64,000 nucleotides of DNA from Danxiaibacter flavus (GCF_041060425.1 NZ_JAULBC010000009.1:1-64000), one strand, 5' to 3'. Counted from the first letter of the stretch, positions 1 to 9,700 are shown. A program made the numbers and translations. The notes: generated by a model not told the origin, from the sequence alone.

Positions 1-98
1 ACCCTATAATCTTAGTAGTATTTTTTGAGCCGCTAATTTATTGAAATCAACCTGCTTATAAACAACTTTTTCAAAGAACTCTTATTTCAACGACATTG

Positions 99-181
<83 letters not shown>

Positions 182-245
182 CATTCCCTATCTTTACCAG
201 TCTCACAAACTTACCGTGTTTGCATTAATTAAAATACATTAAACG

Positions 246-1646
246 ATGAAACGAATCTGGCTGGCCTTAATTCTGTGTAATATATGGGTGATGACCTGTG
301 CTCAGACTGTATCAGAAAAAACAAATTCGGCGGTACAAAGTTTGTTGAAAGACGAACAGATGAAGCACGCTTTGATGGCGCTTTACATTGTTGAGACAAA
401 AACAGGCCGGCCAGTATATGCACTGAATGAAGAAACTGGTGTTGCTCCGGCCAGCACGCAAAAAGTAATTACATCAACTGCTGCATTGTCATTGTTAAGC
501 GAGAATTATCAGTATAGTACAGAGGTATTTTATGACGGAAATATCGAACAGGGCATTTTAAACGGCAGTTTGCATATAGTTGGTCACGGCGACCCGACAC
601 TTGGCAGTTGGAGATTTAAGGGAAGGAAGGAAAATGATTTTATTGACACGGTAATAGCAACCCTGAAAGCTAAAGGTGTTAAAAGCGTAAGTGGTGGGAT
701 ATATTGCCACAACGGAGATTTTGAAACACAAACCCTGCCCGGTGGATGGATATGGGATGATATTGGTAATTATTACGGGGCAGGCATTGCCGCCCTTAAC
801 TGGCACGAAAACCAGTATGATCTTTATTTAAAGCCGGGAAAAAATGTTGGAGATTCAGTTGGTATTATAAAAACTCAACCGGCATTGTACAATGTTCATC
901 TTACAAGCGAAGCAACAACAGGCTCGGCCGGCAGCGGTGATAATGGGTTTATTTATTTGCCTCCTTATGCCAACGAAGGTTTTGTGCGGGGCACCGTTCC
1001 GGCGGGTTCATCGACGTTTACTATTTCCGGCTCAATACCTGATCCTGCGATGTGTTTGGCTTTATTTGTTGCTGAACAATTGAGGAAAAACAATATTGAA
1101 GTAAGCGGCGCCGCCCAGGTAACGAAAAGCCAATCACCTGGTAGCAGCATCGGTCAAAAATTACTATCATATTATTCTCCTTCTTTAGATAGCATTGTCT
1201 ATCACTTCCTGCAAAAAAGCATTAATCTGTACGGGGAAGCTTTGTTGAAAACAATGGCATACATAAAAGATGGAAAGGGCTCTACGGAAAAAGGTATTGA
1301 ATTACTACAGCAATTCTGGAAGGAAAGGGGCATAGATAAAGATGCGCTGAATATTTTGGACGGCAGTGGGCTGTCTCCACAAAACCGCGTATCAGCAAAA
1401 GCGTTGGTTAGTGTGTTGCAATATGCAAAAGATCAGTCCTGGTTTAAAAGTTTTTATGCAGGACTGCCATTGTACAACAATATGAAGATGAAAAGTGGCT
1501 CTATAGGTGGTTCACGGGCTTTTACCGGATACCATACTTCCAAACAGGGCACACAATATACCTTTGCGATTGTGATCAATAACTACAGCGGAAGTTCATC
1601 TGCAATTGTTCAGAAAATGTATAAGGTGTTAAACCAGATTTTATAA
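246..1646 (+). CDS. dacB: D-alanyl-D-alanine carboxypeptidase/endopeptidase (PBP4, DacB family)
   Basis: A periplasmic penicillin-binding protein of the S13 peptidase family, which trims D-Ala from peptidoglycan stem peptides or cuts D-Ala-mDAP crosslinks. The 466-aa length fits PBP4. A signal peptide spans about residues 1-19 (ending MTCAQ). All three active-site motifs are visible: SxxK as S70-T-Q-K73, SxN as S325-I-N327, and K(S/T)G as K416-S-G418. The large insertion between the first two motifs is typical of the family. The ATG at 246 directly precedes the signal sequence. It is a single gene, preceded by the ATTCACT microsatellite and convergent with the Uma2 gene across a palindromic element. 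Confidence 0.95.
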   Translation: MKRIWLALILCNIWVMTCAQTVSEKTNSAVQSLLKDEQMKHALMALYIVETKTGRPVYALNEETGVAPASTQKVITSTAALSLLSENYQYSTEVFYDGNIEQGILNGSLHIVGHGDPTLGSWRFKGRKENDFIDTVIATLKAKGVKSVSGGIYCHNGDFETQTLPGGWIWDDIGNYYGAGIAALNWHENQYDLYLKPGKNVGDSVGIIKTQPALYNVHLTSEATTGSAGSGDNGFIYLPPYANEGFVRGTVPAGSSTFTISGSIPDPAMCLALFVAEQLRKNNIEVSGAAQVTKSQSPGSSIGQKLLSYYSPSLDSIVYHFLQKSINLYGEALLKTMAYIKDGKGSTEKGIELLQQFWKERGIDKDALNILDGSGLSPQNRVSAKALVSVLQYAKDQSWFKSFYAGLPLYNNMKMKSGSIGGSRAFTGYHTSKQGTQYTFAIVINNYSGSSSAIVQKMYKVLNQIL

Positions 1647-1725
1647 GGTTACATAATCTTGTGGCTTTTAGTTAATAGCTGTCATTTTCAAATAACCATA
1701 AACTATTACGATCAGATCCATACCC

Positions 1726-2012
1726 GGGAGACCTCTCCGATCGTGCGAATGACAGTTGAATTAATAATGTTCTTTTCATTGCCGTTCCGCTTTAGCGAAC
1801 GGAAAATGGAAATTATGGAATATGGCTTTAGCCATAAATACCAGCATTTGTGGCTAAAGCCATATTTAAGATATCAATTACTATCCGTCAGCTGAAGCAG
1901 ACGGCAATGAATTGAATCAATAGAGCTCGGCAGATTAAATCTATGCCATTCCGTTTTTGATTGCTCTACCCAATCCCCGTCGATGTTACTATTCCCGCTG
2001 TAGAGGTCTCCC
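1726..2012. repeat. Nested inverted-repeat (REP/MITE-like) element
   Basis: The outer ends are a perfect 11-bp inverted repeat, GGGAGACCTCT at 1726-1736 and AGAGGTCTCCC at 2002-2012. Inside lies a second perfect 11-bp pair, TTCATTGCCGT at 1775-1785 and ACGGCAATGAA at 1901-1911. The core is a 16-bp perfect pair, AATATGGCTTTAGCCA at 1819-1834 and its complement at 1851-1866. Small hairpins of the form CCGTT-loop-AACGG (about 1783-1803) and CCGTC-loop-GACGG sit next to the middle pair. No transposase is present. The rest of the 431-base dacB/Uma2 gap shows nothing else. Confidence 0.8.
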
Positions 2013-2077
2013 AAAATTGACGATGCATGCTTGACTAAACCGCATTGATTGCGTAATCAATAAAGAATTACTGAGAT

Positions 2078-2716
2078 TTAATTTGTTGCAATTGTTCCTT
2101 CAAAAATTATCCCGTTATAAATATCATTCAGCGCTAGTGTTACCGGAATGGTCGAAAGCGCTAGCTCCTGTTCAGGCTCTGTCAGTTCTTCCATTTCCCA
2201 GGTTCCACCGATTCTTCGTCTGCTAACCTTCACATTCATGCTGTTACTGTCAACAAAAGCCATTTCTTGCAATGAAGGAATCTGCATGTAGATAAATTGT
2301 TTCCGGCCCAAATCGTAGTCTGCAGTTCCTTTAGATAATACTTCAATAATGATCTGTGGGTTGAGTAATGTATCAAAAGTTTTATCCAGCATTTGTTCTT
2401 TCTGGCAGAGAATTACAAGATCAGGGTAGAAGTAACTTTTTGCGTTTTTTACAGAAAGGCGAAGATCATTGGTGAGAACTTCGCAGGCTTTGTCTTTGAG
2501 TTTTACAAAAAGTTCACCTTGTAATTTACTCACCAATCTTACATGTCTTAGCCTTGCTCCAGCCATTGCATACACACCTTCATATGCCCGGTTCATGGGC
2601 AACAACTCTCCGTTGATATACTCATGCTTCTCCGTAGCGTTGCGTTCAAATTCAAGATATTCTTCGGGTGTCATAGACTGTTTGTAATAGGCGAGGGCCG
2701 GTTCTTTAATTTCCAT
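2078..2716 (-). CDS. Uma2 family (DUF820) putative restriction-endonuclease-fold protein
   Basis: A 212-aa member of the Uma2/DUF820 family, which has the PD-(D/E)XK nuclease fold; the cellular role is unknown. The sequence shows the hallmark N-terminus (MTPEEYLEFERN...KHEYINGELL, about 15-40), the D-x-R strand (NDLRLSV), and the catalytic region YPDLVIL followed by IIIEVLSKGT with the expected Asp and Glu. The C-terminus reads through a Y-x-x-I-x-S-L-Q-E motif. No partner toxin, methylase or transposase gene is adjacent, so it appears to be an orphan. The family expands strongly in cyanobacteria and some Bacteroidota. Confidence 0.9.
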   Translation of the reverse strand: MEIKEPALAYYKQSMTPEEYLEFERNATEKHEYINGELLPMNRAYEGVYAMAGARLRHVRLVSKLQGELFVKLKDKACEVLTNDLRLSVKNAKSYFYPDLVILCQKEQMLDKTFDTLLNPQIIIEVLSKGTADYDLGRKQFIYMQIPSLQEMAFVDSNSMNVKVSRRRIGGTWEMEELTEPEQELALSTIPVTLALNDIYNGIIFEGTIATN

Positions 2717-2829
2717 TGTTAAGGGGTTTATGGGTTAATTGTTATATCAATGTTGCTTTCTTAAGACGTTGTAAAAACTGAGCTTGTCATATCTGCGTGC
2801 TTCGTAAATCCTACCTAATTATAAATAAG

Positions 2830-3243
2830 CTATTGCTGAAAATACGGCGCTAGCTTTTCATGCAGCTTCGGCGGCATATGCGTTTTTTTCCATGTTTTTG
2901 TCTCGAGGAAATACAATTTTACATTGCCGGATGTGAGCATTTTTCCACTTTCATTATATACTTCCTGGTGGAATTCAATCTTATGATCAACAGGCATTTC
3001 GCGGATCTGCGTTTTGATCGTAATAAGATCATCATATGTAGCAGGGCGCAAATATTTAATGCTTAACTCAATCACCGGCATCATCACGCCTTCATTTTCC
3101 ATATCCTTATACGTATAACCCAGTTGTCGTATGCTTTCAACCCTTCCCACTTCAAAATACTGCGCATAATTACCATAATAAACGACGTTCATCTGGTCTG
3201 TCTCCGCATAACGCACGCGCACCTGGGTAATTGATTCGTACAT
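2830..3243 (-). CDS. Acyl-CoA thioesterase, YbgC/4HBT hotdog family
   Basis: A 137-aa cytoplasmic hotdog-fold thioesterase, expected to hydrolyse short- or medium-chain acyl-CoA. The signature RYAETDQMNVVYYGNY (about 11-26) has the catalytic Asp at D16, followed by the YF..GR.E helix typical of YbgC. The length is normal. It lies 32 bases downstream of the DoxX gene on the same strand, but a TAnnTTTG-like -7 box (complement of TAAAGATA at 3264-3271) lies in that gap, so it may have its own promoter. No tol-pal genes are adjacent, so a Tol-Pal role cannot be inferred. Confidence 0.9.
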   Translation of the reverse strand: MYESITQVRVRYAETDQMNVVYYGNYAQYFEVGRVESIRQLGYTYKDMENEGVMMPVIELSIKYLRPATYDDLITIKTQIREMPVDHKIEFHQEVYNESGKMLTSGNVKLYFLETKTWKKTHMPPKLHEKLAPYFQQ

Positions 3244-3275
3244 ATAGCTATTAATTCGTGTTGTAAAGATATTTT

Positions 3276-3686
3276 CTACCTGTTGATCATGCCGTCCACG
3301 CTAACTCTGCCCGGTCCGCAAAACAGCAACGTGATCATTGCGGTTAAATAAACCAGCGCCAGCTCAGAATCCATCAACGGCTTGCCTTTATCATGCCCAA
3401 ATATGATCACCAGGAACATAATGATCAGCGGAATAACCATCATACGGGTAAATAATCCGAGTATGATGAACATACTGCAGAATATTTCTGCAAACAAAAC
3501 AAGAATAAGAGAAAACCTCGATCCTATTCCCATAAAATTATAAAACTGGTATTGTAATGTAGCAAAGCTCATTAGCTTCGGAAGTCCATGTTTAAGTAAT
3601 AAACAAAGGCCAAAAGTGAGCCTTACCAACAGCATGCTAAAATTGAAGGCTGCGCTGCTATAGTTGATGCTAAAGAATTTTCTCAT
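3276..3686 (-). CDS. DoxX family membrane protein
   Basis: A 136-aa inner-membrane protein with four predicted transmembrane helices (about 18-36, 57-77, 82-99, 110-128). The start of helix 1, LLVRLTFGLCLLLKHGLPKL, matches the DoxX family pattern R.xxG..ll.HG..Kl. DoxX proteins are small quinone- or redox-associated membrane proteins without a settled general function. A -7 box TAGTTTTG (complement of 3724-3731) lies 38 bases upstream of the ATG. Confidence 0.85.
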   Translation of the reverse strand: MRKFFSINYSSAAFNFSMLLVRLTFGLCLLLKHGLPKLMSFATLQYQFYNFMGIGSRFSLILVLFAEIFCSMFIILGLFTRMMVIPLIIMFLVIIFGHDKGKPLMDSELALVYLTAMITLLFCGPGRVSVDGMINR

Positions 3687-3723
3687 CTTACAACATTTGT
3701 TTTTCTGCCGGATATAAATTTTT

Positions 3724-3731
3724 CAAAACTA
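3724..3731 (-). promoter_or_regulatory. Candidate -7 promoter box for the DoxX gene
   Basis: CAAAACTA on the + strand reads TAGTTTTG on the - strand and matches the Bacteroidota -7 consensus TAnnTTTG. It is 38 bases before the start codon. No clear -33 TTTG partner was identified. It lies in a 343-base divergent gap with no gene. Confidence 0.4.
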
Positions 3732-3934
3732 AAGTAAACTTTTTACTTAAGCTAAGTGGTTGTAACACAACATTTTTATTCTGTCTCAGCCCTTTTCTGC
3801 CATTTGTGGATACAAACACATATATAGTTTAACTTTCAAACGTAACAAAAAACATTGCAAACATCTTGCACATTACGAATTGTGCAAAAGTAAGTCATCT
3901 TTAAACTTTATCCACATATAAACATGTAATGGCC

Positions 3935-3961
3935 TTGCTGCCTGCATCCTTGCTACCTTTA
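3935..3961 (+). promoter_or_regulatory. Candidate promoter of the TPR operon
   Basis: TTG (3935-3937) and TACCTTTA (3954-3961) are 16 bases apart and resemble the Bacteroidota -33/-7 pair, though the spacer is on the short side. The site lies 69 bases upstream of the TPR gene start. No other convincing pair was seen in this divergent gap. Confidence 0.35.
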
Positions 3962-4029
3962 GCGCGTTTTTTGCGTTTTATTAAGAATGCCCTTGAAATA
4001 TTTCATAATCTAATTCGTTCCGTCAGAGT

Positions 4030-7000
4030 ATGATCCAAAGTGTAAAAAAAATCTGTATTGGAAGTGCTTTTGTTGTGTGCGGCTTAACAACGCAGGCGCA
4101 ATTTACAAAGGCCAACGACGATCCTGATGCCAACTTCAAGCTTGCTAAAGAGTTTTATCAGAAAGATCAGTTTAGTCTTGCGTACCCGTTATTCAAAATG
4201 TTGAATGAAAAGGCTGACGCAAACAGCAGCATTCCTGTTACTATCCAGCTCGAATCAAAATATTATTCGCTCGTTTGTGGCTTGCAGCTTAATGACGTTA
4301 CTGCGGAAGAAAAAGCAAAAGAATTTATTGCAATAGAGCATAATACGCCGCGGATTGAAATGCTGTGCTATCATCTTGCAGAGTACTATTATCGCAAGAA
4401 AAAGTTTGCCGAAGCGCTGGATTATTATGAAAAAACAACGCCGGAAAACCTCAGCAACCGTGAGATTGCCAGCATGAAATTTCATAAGGGCTATGCCTAT
4501 TTTACCATGCAGCGTTTTAACGATGCGAAGCCATTGTTTAATGCAATAAGACAGATCCCTTCCGATCCTAATTATTATGATGCCAATTATTATTATGGTT
4601 TTATCTGCTTTAACGAGAAAAACTACAAAGAGGCATTGAGTGCGTTTAAGTTGGTTGATGGTCAGCCGTCTTACCAAAATATTGTTCCATATTACGTTGC
4701 AGAGATCCATTACTTTAATGGAGATAGAGATAAAGCCATTGAGTACGGTGAGAAAGCAATTGCAAAGGGCGGCCAGTTTTACGACCTGCGCTTAAGGCAG
4801 TTGGTTGGTCACGCTTACTTCGAGAAAAAAGAATTTGCAAAAGCGCTTCCTTATCTTGAAAAATATGTAAGCAGTACTGAAAAAGTAAGCCGTGAGGATT
4901 TATATGAATTGTCTTACTGCTACTATGATGCGCAGCAATGGAAAAAATCCATCGCCGGGTTTAAAGAATTAGGTGGCAAAGAAGATTCACTTTCACAGAA
5001 CAGCATGTATTTGCTGGCTGATGCCTATTTAAAAACAAACCAGAAGGCCAGTGCAAGAAATGCATTTTTGTTTTGCGAATTAAATAGCAGCAATCTTATC
5101 CAGAAAGAAATCTCCAAATTCAATTACGGAAAGCTTTCTTACGAACTGGGTTACCAGGATGTTGCGTTGAATGAATTAAGAGAATTTGTTACTACTTATC
5201 CTAAAGCTGACAATGCTCCTGAAGCCAAAGAATTATTAGTGAGCTTACTGGCAAATACAAACAATTACAAAGACGCGCTGGAATTGTTCGAAAGCCTGAG
5301 TGTGCAAAGCGAAGCAGTTAAGCGCCTGTATCCGCGGATCTTATGCGGAAGGGCAGTTGAACTGATCAATGACCAGCAATTGGCCCAGGCTGATGCGTTG
5401 CTGGATAAAGTGCTTACGCTTGCTCCCTACAACCAGAACCAGTTGCCTTTTGTGAATTTCTGGAAAGGCGAGATTGCATACAGAACAAACAAGTATGATG
5501 CGGCTATTAACTACATGGAAACATATCTGAACGCATCTTCAAGTTTGGGCGAAGTTACACCTGTAAACGCCCGGTATGTTTTAGGCTACAGCAATCTTAA
5601 ACAGGAAAATTATTATAAAGCGCTGCAATATTTTCAGCAAATAACTACTTCCGTTTCTGCATCTTCGGATAACATTTCCCAGGATGCTTATGTGCGCAGC
5701 GCTGATTGCTATTTCATGGATAAGAAGTTCCCGAAAGCTTTGCAGATGTATGAAACAGTGCTGAACAACAATTTGCCTGCAGCAGACTACGCGCTGTATC
5801 AAAAGGCGATTATTTCCGGCGCTTCAAATAAGTATGCTGAAAAAATCAGCCTGATGCAATCACTTGCGCAGCGTTATCCTCAATCCTCCCTGATCGCGGA
5901 TGCGAATATGGAGATTGCGAATGCGTATATGGCAAATGAAGATTTCCAAAGTGCAATAAGTCCATTGAACAATTTGCTAAAAAATGGCAACGATGCGTAT
6001 AAACCGCAGGCATATCTGAAGCTGGGCGTGGTGTATTACAATCTGAATAATAGCACTGAAGCACTAAATAATTTCAAAAAGCTGGTTTCTGCTTATCCTA
6101 ATTCTGATGAAAGTGACGAGGCTGTTGACTATATAAGAGGCATTTTTGTTGACCAGCAAAAGCCATCTGAATATGTTGCATTCATGCGTCAGAATGGAAA
6201 GAACGTAAGCTATAGCGAAGAGGATTCGTTAAACTACGTTACGGCTAATATCGCTTACGAAAACAAAAGCTACGAAACTGCTTTAAGCGGATTGACCGGG
6301 TACCTGAAACAGTATCCTGATGGGCGTTATGTAATTGACGCAAGTTTCCAGGTTGCAGAGATCTATAATGGCAAAAAGAGCTTTGACAATGCAATAAAAT
6401 ATTATGATGCAGTTGCTGCCAAAGCGCCAAACAGATATGCTGAAGCGAGTGCTTTGCAGGCTGCCCGCATTAGTTATTTTGAGCTGAAGGATTATGAGCG
6501 TGCTGAAAAATATTTTACACAACTAAAAGGCCTTGCTGTTACTCCTGAAAATAAACAGGAAAGCATGAAGGGATTGTTACGTTGCCAGTATAAATTATCC
6601 AAATGGACAGAAGCTGTTCCTAATGCAGAAGAGTTGTTGAAAGAGAAAGGTACTGCGACAGATGATAGGATGATGGCTAATATGATTCTTGCCAAGAATT
6701 ACCAGAACAACAACAATCTTGAAGATGCTTCTATTGCTTACAAGCAGGTGATTCAACTGGGTAAATCAGAATATGCGGCAGAAGCCAGGTATCGTGTTGC
6801 TGAAATTCTGTTCGCCCAGAATAAATTTCCTGAAGCTGAAAAGGCCGGTTTTGAAGTGATCAATAAGGCGGGTTCGTACGACTACTGGATCACAAAGGCC
6901 TATATACTTTTGGGTGATGTGTACTTTAAGCAAAAGGATTACTTCAATGCAGAAGCTACGCTGAAAAGTGTGGCAGAAAACGCAACTGATGCTTCTCTGA

Positions 7001-7074
7001 AGAAAGAAGCAACCAAATTGCTTGATGATGTAATTGCAGAAAAAAATCAGAACAGTAAGGTAGATCCATCCTGA
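4030..7074 (+). CDS. Large secreted tetratricopeptide-repeat protein
   Basis: A 1014-aa protein with a signal peptide (about 1-24, ending TTQAQ) followed almost wholly by TPR helices, for example ANYYYGFICFNEKNYKEALSAF, spread to the C-terminus. There is no enzyme domain. Proteins of this size and layout are annotated as tol-pal/YbgF-like TPR proteins in Bacteroidota and are thought to be periplasmic scaffolds. It starts a rightward operon: the barrel gene follows 76 bases later and the HU-like gene 5 bases after that. The grouping suggests an envelope assembly or anchoring role, but no function is proven. A candidate promoter lies 69-95 bases upstream. Confidence 0.85.
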   Translation: MIQSVKKICIGSAFVVCGLTTQAQFTKANDDPDANFKLAKEFYQKDQFSLAYPLFKMLNEKADANSSIPVTIQLESKYYSLVCGLQLNDVTAEEKAKEFIAIEHNTPRIEMLCYHLAEYYYRKKKFAEALDYYEKTTPENLSNREIASMKFHKGYAYFTMQRFNDAKPLFNAIRQIPSDPNYYDANYYYGFICFNEKNYKEALSAFKLVDGQPSYQNIVPYYVAEIHYFNGDRDKAIEYGEKAIAKGGQFYDLRLRQLVGHAYFEKKEFAKALPYLEKYVSSTEKVSREDLYELSYCYYDAQQWKKSIAGFKELGGKEDSLSQNSMYLLADAYLKTNQKASARNAFLFCELNSSNLIQKEISKFNYGKLSYELGYQDVALNELREFVTTYPKADNAPEAKELLVSLLANTNNYKDALELFESLSVQSEAVKRLYPRILCGRAVELINDQQLAQADALLDKVLTLAPYNQNQLPFVNFWKGEIAYRTNKYDAAINYMETYLNASSSLGEVTPVNARYVLGYSNLKQENYYKALQYFQQITTSVSASSDNISQDAYVRSADCYFMDKKFPKALQMYETVLNNNLPAADYALYQKAIISGASNKYAEKISLMQSLAQRYPQSSLIADANMEIANAYMANEDFQSAISPLNNLLKNGNDAYKPQAYLKLGVVYYNLNNSTEALNNFKKLVSAYPNSDESDEAVDYIRGIFVDQQKPSEYVAFMRQNGKNVSYSEEDSLNYVTANIAYENKSYETALSGLTGYLKQYPDGRYVIDASFQVAEIYNGKKSFDNAIKYYDAVAAKAPNRYAEASALQAARISYFELKDYERAEKYFTQLKGLAVTPENKQESMKGLLRCQYKLSKWTEAVPNAEELLKEKGTATDDRMMANMILAKNYQNNNNLEDASIAYKQVIQLGKSEYAAEARYRVAEILFAQNKFPEAEKAGFEVINKAGSYDYWITKAYILLGDVYFKQKDYFNAEATLKSVAENATDASLKKEATKLLDDVIAEKNQNSKVDPS

Positions 7075-7150
7075 TCATTGAATTTAAAACATTACAATTA
7101 TTGGGATGAATCAGGTTAAGGTTCATCTGCCAAAAAATAAAAGACAAGGC

Positions 7151-8887
7151 ATGAAAAAGTTTATTATAATCCTACTTCTTATATCAACTTCTGCAACGTT
7201 GTTTGCGCAGAAACCCAGGAAAAAATCTTCGAAAGGCAAGGCTCAGACGCATACCCAGGCAAAGAAGAAAACTTCTTCCCAAACCAGCCAGAAACCGGCT
7301 GCCCAGCCTGACGTAAAGGAGGACAATTCGCCAAAGAATGTGGTAGTAACTTCCTCTTTTAAACCAACATTGAAAACCGTTTCTAAAATAAATTTTACCG
7401 CGGCATCGCCAACGCCTGATACCTCAAGAAAAGTGGCGCCATACGATATTCCTGCGCAAAACTTATTCTTTGCTTATCAGCCTACTCCGCTGAAGCCGTT
7501 GGCTGCACATATTGATTCGACAATTGTGTGGGAGAATAAGAACTATATAAAAGCTGGCTACGGCAACTACACAACACCTTACCTGGAAGCCGGCGTTTCG
7601 TTGGGTGACGGAACACAATCTGTTGTTAACATACATGCGAAGCACGTTTCATCTAAAGGGAGTCTGCCTTTTCAGGATGCCAGTAAAACATCCGCTGATG
7701 TAACGGGTATTTTTAGTTCGGCAAATAACCAGAACGAATGGACAGGTAAGCTGTTTTTTGATAACAATACACAGTATCAGTATGGATTTCAGCCGGACAG
7801 CTTAAAATTTCAGAAAGATGATCTGCGCCAGCGGTTTACGCTTTTCGGAGCAAAGATCGGGCTGCGTAATAAAACCGAAAATGCGTACGGTGTTAGCTAT
7901 AATCCTAATATCTATGCCGATTTCTTCCAGGATAATCATGGTGCAAATGAACAGAATTTTGTGTTGAATGCACCAATCGAAAAATCCATAGGAAAAATTG
8001 TTTCTCTGAAACTTGGATTTACCGCAGACTATACCGGTTATAAAAGAGACACTGCAGCCAAAATAAACAATAACCTGTTTTTATTAACTCCCGCGGTGCA
8101 TTTTAAAACACCCGGTGTTAACATCGTTGCCGGTTTTAATCCAACATGGGATAATACCATATTCCACTGGTTGCCAAACTTTACTGCCGACATTAAGATC
8201 AAAGGTGAAAAATTCATTTTGCAGGGGGGATGGATCGGGTACTTTAATAAGACCAACTACCGTACACTTGCGGAAACCAATCCATGGCTGGCTCAGCCTA
8301 CTTTCCTGAATAATGTGCGCATCAATGAACAATATGCCGGGTTCAAGGGATCGGCAGGCAGTCATTTTACTTACAACGCAAGAGTATCAGCGCTTAAATT
8401 CAATAACCAGCCTTTGTTTGTGAACGATTCTATAACCGGTAAAGCGTTTGAGGTGGTTAATGAATCAGAAATGAAGGCTTTACGCGTACATGGAGAAATT
8501 GGATATACCGTAGAAGAGAAATTTTCTTTATTGGGTGGTTTAACAATGACTCAGTACAGTAACCTGAAAGACAATGAAAAAGCATGGGGCCTTTTGCCGC
8601 TTGAAATAAACGGTGCGCTGCGCTGGCATATAACAAAAGATCTTCAGTTTAAAAGTGATGTATATTTCTGGGACGGAGCCCGATATCGCAATGCGCAGAT
8701 GGGCGCCGGAAAGCTTGATCCTGCATTTGATTTAAACGCTGGTGTGGAATTTGCTGTAATACCCAAATTGAACGTGTGGTTACAGTTCAATAACATTTTT
8801 AACAACAAATATGAGCGTTGGCATCAATATGAAGTATTAGGCTTCAATGTTCTTGCAGGCGTTGTATATTCGTTCGGGCAAAAATAA
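7151..8887 (+). CDS. Outer-membrane beta-barrel protein related to TonB-dependent receptors, without a plug
   Basis: The likely start is the ATG at 7151, which places a normal signal peptide (MKKFIIILLL...LFAQ) at the N-terminus of a 578-aa protein; an in-frame ATG at 7106 would add 15 non-signal residues. A Lys/Ser/Thr/Gln-rich basic linker (about 20-60) is followed by alternating strands. The C-terminus (FNNIFNNKYERWHQYEVLGF ending YSFGQK) is typical of TonB receptor barrels. No plug domain is recognisable, so it is probably a barrel-only relative rather than a classical importer. It sits between the TPR and HU-like genes, probably in one transcript. Confidence 0.75.
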   Translation: MKKFIIILLLISTSATLFAQKPRKKSSKGKAQTHTQAKKKTSSQTSQKPAAQPDVKEDNSPKNVVVTSSFKPTLKTVSKINFTAASPTPDTSRKVAPYDIPAQNLFFAYQPTPLKPLAAHIDSTIVWENKNYIKAGYGNYTTPYLEAGVSLGDGTQSVVNIHAKHVSSKGSLPFQDASKTSADVTGIFSSANNQNEWTGKLFFDNNTQYQYGFQPDSLKFQKDDLRQRFTLFGAKIGLRNKTENAYGVSYNPNIYADFFQDNHGANEQNFVLNAPIEKSIGKIVSLKLGFTADYTGYKRDTAAKINNNLFLLTPAVHFKTPGVNIVAGFNPTWDNTIFHWLPNFTADIKIKGEKFILQGGWIGYFNKTNYRTLAETNPWLAQPTFLNNVRINEQYAGFKGSAGSHFTYNARVSALKFNNQPLFVNDSITGKAFEVVNESEMKALRVHGEIGYTVEEKFSLLGGLTMTQYSNLKDNEKAWGLLPLEINGALRWHITKDLQFKSDVYFWDGARYRNAQMGAGKLDPAFDLNAGVEFAVIPKLNVWLQFNNIFNNKYERWHQYEVLGFNVLAGVVYSFGQK

Positions 8888-8892
8888 TTTCC

Positions 8893-9471
8893 ATGCGCAA
8901 CGTTTTGTATAACTATTTGATCTTGAATAACAGATTGGCAATTCCGGGAGTCGGTGTTTTCACGGTGGAACAAGTTCCTGCCAGGCTTGATTTTGTAAAT
9001 AAAACACTGCTTGCCCCCCTATCAGTTATCAGATTCAGCCTGGAAAATATTAATTCAGCCGACAGGCAGTTTTATCAGTTCCTGGCGCGAACGCTCAGGG
9101 TAGATGAAACAACTGCCATTCGCCGTTTCAACGATTTTGCTTTCGATCTGAAAAATGACCTTGCTACAATGGGTGAGGCGGAATTACCAGGAATAGGCAA
9201 ACTGATCAAAGCCTTTTCGAACACCTACACTTTTCATGCTGAAAATGTGGATGAAGAATTTTTTCCGGAAATAAGCGTTGAACGCGTGATCCGCGAAAAA
9301 GCTTCTCACACCATCCTGGTTGGAGAAGCCGAAAAAACTTCTGATGAAATGCTGGAAATTCTTTCAGACCGTTCTGCGAATAACCGTTGGTGGATTTATG
9401 CAATCATTCTTGGCGTGCTGGGTATCGGACTCATTACTTATTACTACCTCACGCACAGCGTGAATGTTTAG
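8893..9471 (+). CDS. CCDC81-type prokaryotic HU domain membrane protein
   Basis: A 192-aa protein whose N-terminus (LYNYLILNNRLAIPGVGVF, about 5-23) matches the bacterial CCDC81-like HU domains. A second HU-like segment (about 55-110, including LPGIGKLIKA) follows. One transmembrane helix (about 167-187) lies near the C-terminus. Related Bacteroidota proteins usually continue into a periplasmic SPOR domain; here only about five residues follow the helix. It begins 5 bases after the barrel gene, so translation is probably coupled. A terminator follows. It may link the cytoplasm to the envelope proteins encoded upstream; that is inference. Confidence 0.75.
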   Translation: MRNVLYNYLILNNRLAIPGVGVFTVEQVPARLDFVNKTLLAPLSVIRFSLENINSADRQFYQFLARTLRVDETTAIRRFNDFAFDLKNDLATMGEAELPGIGKLIKAFSNTYTFHAENVDEEFFPEISVERVIREKASHTILVGEAEKTSDEMLEILSDRSANNRWWIYAIILGVLGIGLITYYYLTHSVNV

Positions 9472-9491
9472 TTCAAAATTAAACCTATTAT

Positions 9492-9524
9492 AAAAAGCCG
9501 GGAACGAAGTTTTCCGGCTTTTTT
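9492..9524 (+). terminator. Rho-independent terminator of the TPR operon
   Basis: The stem AAAGCCGG...CCGGCTTT is followed by a T run, 20 bases after the HU-like gene's stop codon. Confidence 0.85.
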
Positions 9525-9700
9525 CTATTATAATTGTCATGCGTGAATGAAGTTATCGTCACTCACTGTTTACATCTGCCTCCGTCTGTAAAACAATAAA
9601 TACAGTTACACAGAGCTTCACGGAGAACACATAGTTACACAGAGAATTTCATCCAAACATCTCCCAAAGATGGCAATACTTGCTAACTAAGTGAAACACA

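Noticed and set aside
1659..1895. 78-codon open frame after dacB
   Set aside because: It runs through the nested palindromic element and has no recognisable protein features.
2078..2716. Toxin-antitoxin or restriction system around the Uma2 gene
   Set aside because: No partner gene next to it; thioesterase and DoxX neighbours are unrelated.
4255..4710. 151-codon open frame opposite the TPR gene
   Set aside because: Shadow; the TPR frame shows clear domain content.
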